Source: Homoserinibacter gongjuensis | GTDB taxonomy: Bacteria > Actinomycetota > Actinomycetes > Actinomycetales > Microbacteriaceae | NCBI RefSeq assembly: GCF_030161875.1 | Contig: NZ_BSVA01000001.1 | Coordinates: 1,488,001-1,552,000, forward strand | DNA length: 64,000 bases | Direction: 5' to 3' | Shown: piece after piece, positions 57,815 to 64,000 of the stretch | How the letters are laid out: each line of letters begins with the position of its first letter | How positions within the stretch are numbered: position 1 is the first letter of the stretch | Position numbers and translations under genes: made by a program | Notes under the pieces: model-generated | What the model saw: only the letters and a program-made list of their open reading frames with translations | The model's database searches: none | Told to the model about the DNA's origin: nothing

Positions 57815-58298
57815 GTCTCGAGCTGACGCCCGGTGCCGTGGTCGAACTCGTGGTGCCGGATGCGGATGCGATGGAGGCGCTCGGCGCGCGGCTCGCTGCC
57901 GCGCTGCGGGCCGGCGACCTCGTGCTGCTGAACGGCGAGCTCGGCGCGGGCAAGACCACCCTCACGCGCGGACTGGGCGCCGCGCTGGGCGCCCGCGGTG
58001 CCGTGACGAGCCCGACGTTCGTGCTCGCTCGCACGCATCCCACCGCATCCGGGGTCCCGCTCGTGCACGTCGACGCCTACCGGCTCGCCTCGGCTGCAGA
58101 GGTCGAGGACCTCGACCTCGATCTCGCGGGTTCGATCACTGTCGTCGAATGGGGGCGGGCAAGCTCGACGGAGCGGTCGAGGCGTGGCTCGAACTCGACA
58201 TCGAGCGCCCCGTCGGCGGCGACCCGGAGGCGGACGACGCACCCCGCCACGTGCGGCTGACGTCCCACGGTGAGCGGTGGGCGGGCGTCACCCTCTGA
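57811..58298 (+). CDS. tsaE: tRNA threonylcarbamoyladenosine biosynthesis ATPase TsaE (frameshifted in this sequence)
   Basis: Repaired length 162 residues. P-loop GELGAGKTTLTRGLGAALG, VTSPTFVLA and VHVDAYRLAS are typical, as is VVEWG near the break. The shift lies in the G run 58151-58155; one G gives VEWGAGKLDGAVEAWLELDI and the stop at 58298. TsaE works with TsaB and TsaD to add t6A at position 37 of ANN-decoding tRNAs. The start overlaps the alr stop (GTGA). Confidence 0.93.
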
Positions 58299-58384
58299 GG
58301 CCATGCGAGGCGAGGGTGTGTCGTCTGCGGCCCAGCAGTGCGCTCGTCCGGCTCGGTCACCCGCGCGCGCCGTAGGCTGGTGCG

Positions 58385-58992
58385 GTGCTGCTCGCGATCG
58401 ACACCTCGACGGGAACGAGCGTCGCCGTCGTCGGCCGCACCGGCACCCTCGCCGAGCGCACGAGCGCCGACACCCGGGGGCACGCGGAGGTGATCGGCAC
58501 GTTCATCACCGAGGTGCTCGCCGAGGCGGATGTGGCGCCTCCCGCCCTCGAGGGCGTCGCGGTGGGCATGGGGCCGGGCCCGTTCACGGGCCTGCGCGTC
58601 GGCATCGCGGCCGCCCGGGTGTTCGCGCTCGGCATCGACCGCCCGGTGCTGCCCGTCGTGTCGCATGACGCTGTCGCCTACGGCCGCAGCGAGCGGGTGC
58701 TCGTGGTGACGGATGCGCGCCGCCGCGAGCTCGCCTGGTCGCGGTACGCCGCCCCGGGCGCCGATGGTCTGCCCGTGCGGGTCGAGGGGCCGGCGCTCAC
58801 GCCTGTCGCGGAGTTCGACACGGTGACCTCCGTCGCCGGTTACGTGCGCATCGACGCCGCCACGATCGACGCGGGGCTCCTGGGCATCCTCGCCCTGGCC
58901 CGCCGCGACGCGGGGCTCCCGCCCGGCCCGAGCGCGCCCGTGTATCTCAGGGCGCCCGACGTGACGCTCGCCGCGCCGAAGAAGGTCACCCC

Positions 58993-58996
<4 letters not shown>
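58385..58996 (+). CDS. tsaB: TsaB, t6A complex dimerization subunit
   Basis: 203 residues from GTG 58385: [20 protein letters not shown], with the actin-like fold and [20 protein letters not shown]. It is an inactive paralogue of TsaD that scaffolds the complex. A TAGGCT box ends six bases before the start, and there is no ribosome binding site, so a leaderless transcript starting here is likely even though tsaE lies just upstream. The stop overlaps the next start by four bases. Confidence 0.94.
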
Positions 58997-60555
<1,559 letters not shown>

Positions 60556-60590
60556 GCGTTCGCGGATGCCGCCCTCCCCGAACGGGCGGG

Positions 60591-60620
60591 TTGCCGCCCG
60601 TCGGTCGCGGCTGCCAGCAT
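60591..60620 (+). promoter_or_regulatory. Probable promoter for the first DUF4190-like gene
   Basis: TTGCCG (60591-60596), 18-bp spacer, CAGCAT (60615-60620). The -35 lies in the arm of an ACGGCGG-type hairpin (60582-60601: ACGGGCGG, GTTG, CCGCCCGT) that may end the tsaD transcript. Confidence 0.5.
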
Positions 60621-60642
60621 GGCGGAGACACCGAGGAGAAAC

Positions 60643-61500
60643 ATGCCCGACACCGGGAACCAGCACGGCGACGCGCCCGAGCCCACCGCATCCGACGACG
60701 CCGGCCCCGCGGCACCCTCTGCCGACGCGCCCTCTGCCGACGCGCCCTCTGCCGACGCGCCCTCTGCCGACGCGCCGGTCGCGGATGCGTCGGTCGTCGA
60801 TGCACCCGTCGCCGTCGACGAGAACTACGTCGCCCCGAACGAGTACACACCGGTCGCGCCCTACGTGGCGAGCGACCCCTACGCCGGGCAGAACGCCTAC
60901 GCGGTGCAGAACCCCTACGCAGCGCCGAACCCGTACGCGACTCAGAACCCCTACGCCGCGCCGAACCCGTACGCGGCGCAGCCCGAGTACGTGCAGCAGG
61001 CGCCCTATGCGCAACAGGCGCCCTATGCGCAGCAGGCGCCCTATGCGCAGCAGGCGCCCTACGCGGAGCAGGCGCCCTACGCGGAGCAGGCGCCGTATGC
61101 GCAGCAGGCCCCGTATGTGCAACAGGCGCCGTACGTCGCGCAGGGCGGTTCGCCCGCGAACACGCCCGCCTACCAGGCCGTGCCCACGACACCGCCGCCG
61201 CAGCTGCTCACGCCGTACACGACCGCGGGTCAGGCGTACGTCTACACCGCGCGCACCAACTCCCTCGCAATCGCGTCGCTCATCGTGTCGCTCGGATCGC
61301 TGCTCGTCGGCGTGCTCGCCGCCGTGGTCGGAGTCGTGCTCGGCCACATCGCCCTCAAGCAGATCGCTCAGCGCGGCGAGGCGGGCCGGGGTCTCGCGCT
61401 CGGGGGACTCATCACCGGATATGTCCTGGGCGGCATCCTGTTGCTCTTTACGATCGCCTATTTCGGGCTCCTCCTCTCGTTCTTCACTGCCTGGAGCTAG
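60643..61500 (+). CDS. DUF4190-like membrane protein with Tyr/Gln/Pro repeat tail
   Basis: 285 residues from ATG 60643 (site GAGGAGAA). A 15-bp unit is repeated four times exactly (60715-60774, Ser-Ala-Asp-Ala-Pro). A long stretch with a six-residue period (NPYAAP, then QQAPYA units, about residues 80-168) follows, and then two membrane helices (SLAIASLIVSLGSLLVGVLA and LALGGLITGYVLGGILLLF) with GHIALKQI between them, as in DUF4190. The repeated Pro/Tyr/Gln region is cytoplasmic or extracellular and disordered; its function is unknown. The repeats make copy-number variation likely. Confidence 0.8.
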   Translation: MPDTGNQHGDAPEPTASDDAGPAAPSADAPSADAPSADAPSADAPVADASVVDAPVAVDENYVAPNEYTPVAPYVASDPYAGQNAYAVQNPYAAPNPYATQNPYAAPNPYAAQPEYVQQAPYAQQAPYAQQAPYAQQAPYAEQAPYAEQAPYAQQAPYVQQAPYVAQGGSPANTPAYQAVPTTPPPQLLTPYTTAGQAYVYTARTNSLAIASLIVSLGSLLVGVLAAVVGVVLGHIALKQIAQRGEAGRGLALGGLITGYVLGGILLLFTIAYFGLLLSFFTAWS

Positions 61501-61520
61501 CGAATCCCTTCCCGGATGCG

Positions 61521-61549
61521 TTGACACTCCCCGGAGGCGCTGCGAGCAT
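61521..61549 (+). promoter_or_regulatory. Promoter for the second DUF4190-like gene
   Basis: TTGACA (61521-61526), 17-bp spacer, GAGCAT (61544-61549). The -35 is perfect and the arrangement mirrors that of the preceding paralogue, suggesting the pair arose by duplication with its promoter. Confidence 0.65.
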
Positions 61550-61579
61550 GGGCGAGTCCGAACGTTGAAGGAGCTCCTC

Positions 61580-62140
61580 ATGTCCGATCCCACGACTCCC
61601 GCCACGCCTGAGGAACCCGCACCCCAGACCTCCGCCCCCGAGACCCCCGCCCCGGAGACGCCCATCGTGCCCGAGCCGGCCGCCGCCGAGCCCGCGTCGC
61701 CTGCCGTCGCATCCGACCCGCTGCACGTGGCGCAGACCGAGGCCCCGAGCGCGACGCCCTACGTCGCCCCGGTCGCGCCGGAAGCCCCGGCCGCGCCCGC
61801 CGCGCCTGCGGCGAACCCCTACGCGGCTCCCGCCGCTGCCGCGGCACCCGCGGCGAGCACCGGCGGCAAGAGCCCCGTGTTGAGCATCATCTCGCTCGTC
61901 GCCGGCATCATCGGCATCGTCGGCTTCGCGATCGTGTTCATCCCCTTCATCGGCGGGGTGCTGCAGCTGTTCATTCCGGCGGCGGCGGTCGTGCTCGGTT
62001 TCCTCGGCAAGGCCAAGGAGCCGTTCGCCCCGAAGGGTCTGTGGCTCACCGGCGTCATCCTGGGCTTCGTCGGCATCGGCATCGCCCTGCTGTCGCTGCT
62101 GCTGTGGACGCTCGCCTTCTCGAGCTACACCTACTACTGA
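61580..62140 (+). CDS. Small membrane protein with Pro/Ala-rich N-terminus, DUF4190-like
   Basis: 186 residues from ATG 61580 (site AAGGAG at 61568-61573). The first 90 residues are Pro, Ala, Thr and Glu rich; then two or three hydrophobic segments (VLSIISLVAGIIGIVGFAIV; LFIPAAAVVLGFLGK; LTGVILGFVGIGIALLSLLL). The arrangement parallels the previous gene and it may be a paralogue. Function unknown. Its stop is 7 bp from the stop of the converging methyltransferase gene. Confidence 0.8.
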   Translation: MSDPTTPATPEEPAPQTSAPETPAPETPIVPEPAAAEPASPAVASDPLHVAQTEAPSATPYVAPVAPEAPAAPAAPAANPYAAPAAAAAPAASTGGKSPVLSIISLVAGIIGIVGFAIVFIPFIGGVLQLFIPAAAVVLGFLGKAKEPFAPKGLWLTGVILGFVGIGIALLSLLLWTLAFSSYTYY

Positions 62141-62146
62141 GCCGGC

Positions 62147-63323
62147 TCAGCCCACGCGGTCGACGAGCAGGGCGGTGCGTCGGCCCGCGAGGCGGGTCAA
62201 TACGAGGGTCGCGACATCGGAGCCGCGGAGCGAGAGCCGTGTGCGCAGCTTCGCGGGGTCGACGTCCACGCCTCGCTTCTTGATCTCGAGCGTGCCGATG
62301 CCGCGCTCGCGCAGCGCCGACTTCAGACGTCGCTCATCGAACGGCAGTTCCTCGCGCACGCGGAAGACCTGACCGAAAGGTGTCTGGGGCGGCGCGTCGC
62401 AGGTGATCCAGGCGATCGTGGGGTCGAGCATGCGTCCGTCGACGCGCCGCGCGAGTTCCCCGATGAGGCGGGCACGGATGACGGCGCCGTCGGGTTCGAG
62501 CAGGTACTCGCCCAGCGCGCCGACCGGGGCATCCGGCGCGGCCTCGGCTCCCGTCAGCTCCGTCGCTCCCGCGCCCGTGAGCAGCAGTGCTGCGCGGCCC
62601 ACGCCGGCGCGCGCGAGCGCCCCCGTCCACACCACGAGCTCGACGACCTCGCGGTCCACCGAGACCCACTGCGCCTCGACCCCTCGGGCAGCAGCGCGTG
62701 GTCGAGCGCAGGGCCGAGCTTGACGCCCGTGGGGCGCTCGGCGGCCCGCGCGAACACGGCATCCAGCGGTGGCGACCAGTCGGCGGGGTCCGCGTGGCGG
62801 CGACCCCCTGCGCGCCGGGCGGGATCGAACCAGAGCGCGTCGACATCCGCGGGTTCCGCCTCGAGTGCGTCGCCGTTCACCACCCGCGCCTCCGGGAAGG
62901 GTGCGAGGTTGTAGGCCGCGATCGCCGCCGTCACCTCGTCGCGTTCGACGGCGACGACGCGCAGGCCGAGGCTCGCGAAGGCGAGCGCATCCGCTCCGAT
63001 ACCGCAACCCAGGTCGGCGACGGATGTCATGCCGGCCCGCGCGAAGCGGCCCGCGTGCTGCGCGGCGACCTGCAGGCGCGTCGCCTGCTCGAGTCCGTCG
63101 GGGGTGAACAGCATGCGGTCGGCGAACTCGTGGAACCGCGATCGCGCTCGGGTGCGCAGGCGTGCCTGAGTGAGCACCGCAGCGACGAGGGCGGGGAGTG
63201 GCCCGCCGCCCGCAACCGCGACACGATGCGCACGACATCCGCATCGGCCGTCACCGCACCCACCTCGTCGAGCAGCCGCAGACCCTCCGGGGTCAACAGG
63301 GCGCGCAACTCCTCGGGCGTCAT
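62147..63323 (-). CDS. Class I SAM-dependent methyltransferase with THUMP-like domain (two frameshifts in this sequence)
   Basis: Repaired length about 392 residues, MTPEELRALLTPEGLRLLDE. The Rossmann methyltransferase core has VADLGCGIGADALAFASLGL (motif I) and VDALWFDPARRAGGRRHADP. The C-terminal part (RGIGTLEIKKRGVDVDPAKL) matches the THUMP-like domain of a family found next to methyltransferases, suggesting an RNA substrate; the exact target is unknown. Shifts lie at 63193-63196 and 62680-62683. TAGCGT on this strand ends six bases before the ATG, so it is probably leaderless. Confidence 0.85.
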
Positions 63324-63338
63324 GCCCTCACGCTAGTT

Positions 63339-63408
63339 GCCAAACGCTGTAGCGTCGTGCCCCGCGCGCCCGTCATCACTGGCGCGGGAGGCCAACCGCT
63401 GCAGCGTT
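63339..63408. repeat. 70-bp palindromic element upstream of groES
   Basis: CAAACGCTGTAGCG (63339-63352) and CGCTGCAGCGTTTG (63395-63408) match at 13 of 14 positions in inverted orientation. The 42-bp spacer contains a nested CCCGCGC...GCGCGGG palindrome. It fills the gap between the divergent methyltransferase and groES genes. Its architecture resembles that of the elements at 52856 and 59433, although the arm sequences differ. Confidence 0.65.
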
Positions 63409-63431
63409 TGCCGTCACATCCGGGCGGGTAA

Positions 63432-63502
63432 CTGGCAGTCGGATTGAATGAGTGCTAACTCACGCCCTATAGTTGTTCTGGCACTCTCGAAGTGAGTGTG
63501 CC
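63432..63502 (+). promoter_or_regulatory. groES promoter with CIRCE-type HrcA operators
   Basis: CTGGCAGTC, nine bases, GAGTGCTAA (63432-63458) is a degenerate CIRCE with a perfect right half. TTGAAT (63444-63449), 18-bp spacer, TATAGT (63468-63473) forms the promoter, its -35 inside the CIRCE. A second inverted repeat, CTGGCACTC, seven bases, GAGTGTGCC (63478-63502), lies downstream of the -10. This implies heat-shock control by HrcA. Confidence 0.8.
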
Positions 63503-63532
63503 AAACCCTGAGTCTTCAGAAAGAGGTCACAC

Positions 63533-63829
63533 GTGTCGGTCTCCATCAAGCCGCTCGAGGATCGCATCGTCATCAAGCAGGTCGAAGCCGAGCAGGTCAC
63601 CGCGTCGGGTCTGGTCATTCCGGACACCGCCAAGGAGAAGCCGCAGGAGGGCGAGGTCATCGCCGTGGGTCCCGGCCGCATCGACGACAACGGCAACCGC
63701 GTTCCGCTCGATGTCGCCGTGGGCGACAAGGTGCTCTACTCCAAGTACGGCGGCACCGAGGTCAAGTTCGGTGGCGACGAGTTCCTCGTGCTCTCCGCTC
63801 GCGACGTGCTGGCGGTCGTCGTCCGCTGA
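63533..63829 (+). CDS. groS: Co-chaperonin GroES
   Basis: 98 residues from GTG 63533 (site AGAAAGAGG upstream), [20 protein letters not shown]. The mobile loop ([20 protein letters not shown]) that binds GroEL and the roof loop are present. It caps the GroEL chamber during folding. A terminator follows directly and no groEL is in the remaining 170 bp, so it is monocistronic here. Confidence 0.97.
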   Translation: MSVSIKPLEDRIVIKQVEAEQVTASGLVIPDTAKEKPQEGEVIAVGPGRIDDNGNRVPLDVAVGDKVLYSKYGGTEVKFGGDEFLVLSARDVLAVVVR

Positions 63830-63893
63830 GTCGTCTCGCGCTGTGGTCACCGCAGCGCAGGGCGTCCGGATGCCGCCTCCGCGACATCCTGCC

Positions 63894-63927
63894 GAAAGGC
63901 CCCATGGCTCTGCCATCGGGGCCTTTC
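63894..63927 (+). terminator. Terminator after groES
   Basis: GAAAGGCCCCATGGC, loop TCT, GCCAT C GGGGCCTTTC: 15 pairs with one bulge, A and T ends, about 65 bases after the groES stop. Confidence 0.85.
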
Positions 63928-63966
63928 TCGTCTTCTCGGTGCATTCGCGCCCACTAGCCTCGAGTG

Positions 63967-64000
63967 ATGAGTGCCGAGCCGACCCGACGACGCGGCGGCG
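63967..64000 (+). CDS. Start of an unidentified gene (partial)
   Basis: ATG 63967 reads MSAEPTRRRGG to the window edge. A TAGCCT box (63954-63959) ends seven bases upstream with no ribosome binding site, the same arrangement as other probable leaderless starts here. Too short to identify. Confidence 0.4.
   Translation, partial: MSAEPTRRRGG

Noticed and set aside
60860-61130. Periodic repeats suggestive of a CRISPR array
   Set aside because: The 18-bp period is in frame and codes for Pro-Tyr-Ala-Gln repeats; there are no spacers of uniform length.

Overview
The window comes from a high-GC Gram-positive bacterium, almost certainly an actinobacterium of the Microbacteriaceae type. The evidence is very GC-rich coding DNA, frequent GTG and TTG starts, several starts that look leaderless, the str/S10/spc/alpha ribosomal gene order, a Tfp-type pilus cluster, and constant recurrence of GCGGATG/CATCCGC words. 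No rRNA or tRNA gene was seen.

Layout. 1-10938: end of a type IV pilus operon (pilT end, pilC, major pilin, three minor pilin-like proteins, prepilin peptidase, pilM, pilN, pilO), closed by an O-antigen-ligase-like membrane protein that may glycosylate pilin. 10939-15647: str operon (rpsL, rpsG, fusA, tuf). 15801-22164: a very large secreted SdrD-B-repeat surface protein with a C-terminal sorting-like signal. 22215-24169: topoisomerase IB and an EamA exporter. 24190-36316: S10-spc operon from rpsJ to adk. 36335-44109: material lying between adk and infA, namely mtlR and a divergent PTS operon (EIIB-like, HPr, enzyme I, mtlA, mtlF), then a lone DUF4143-type ATPase preceded by 23-bp iterons. 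44260-47372: alpha operon (infA, rpmJ, rpsM, rpsK, rpoA, rplQ). 47502-56373: acyltransferase-SGNH protein on the minus strand, truA, rplM, rpsI, glmM, a deazaflavin-type nitroreductase, coaA (minus), glmS. 56376-60555: acpS, alr and the tsaE-tsaB-rimI/tsaD cluster. 60643-64000: two DUF4190-like membrane proteins, a THUMP-like methyltransferase (minus), groES with CIRCE-type operators, and the first codons of one more gene.

A dominant property of this sequence is about 31 apparent frameshifts. Each is repaired by adding one G or C, usually in a G or C run, and many fall in single-copy essential genes (rpsK, rplR, rplO, truA, coaA, tsaE, ptsI). This is best read as sequencing or assembly error rather than gene decay. 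Affected genes are annotated as intact CDS spanning the shift, with the shift position given.

The observations most worth follow-up are the RimI-TsaD fusion whose linker is itself an inverted repeat, the iteron-preceded ATPase of foreign composition between the PTS operon and infA, other long palindromic elements, a Lys/Ala-rich extension of about 116 residues on ribosomal protein L15, and the pilin gene bracketed by two strong hairpins.
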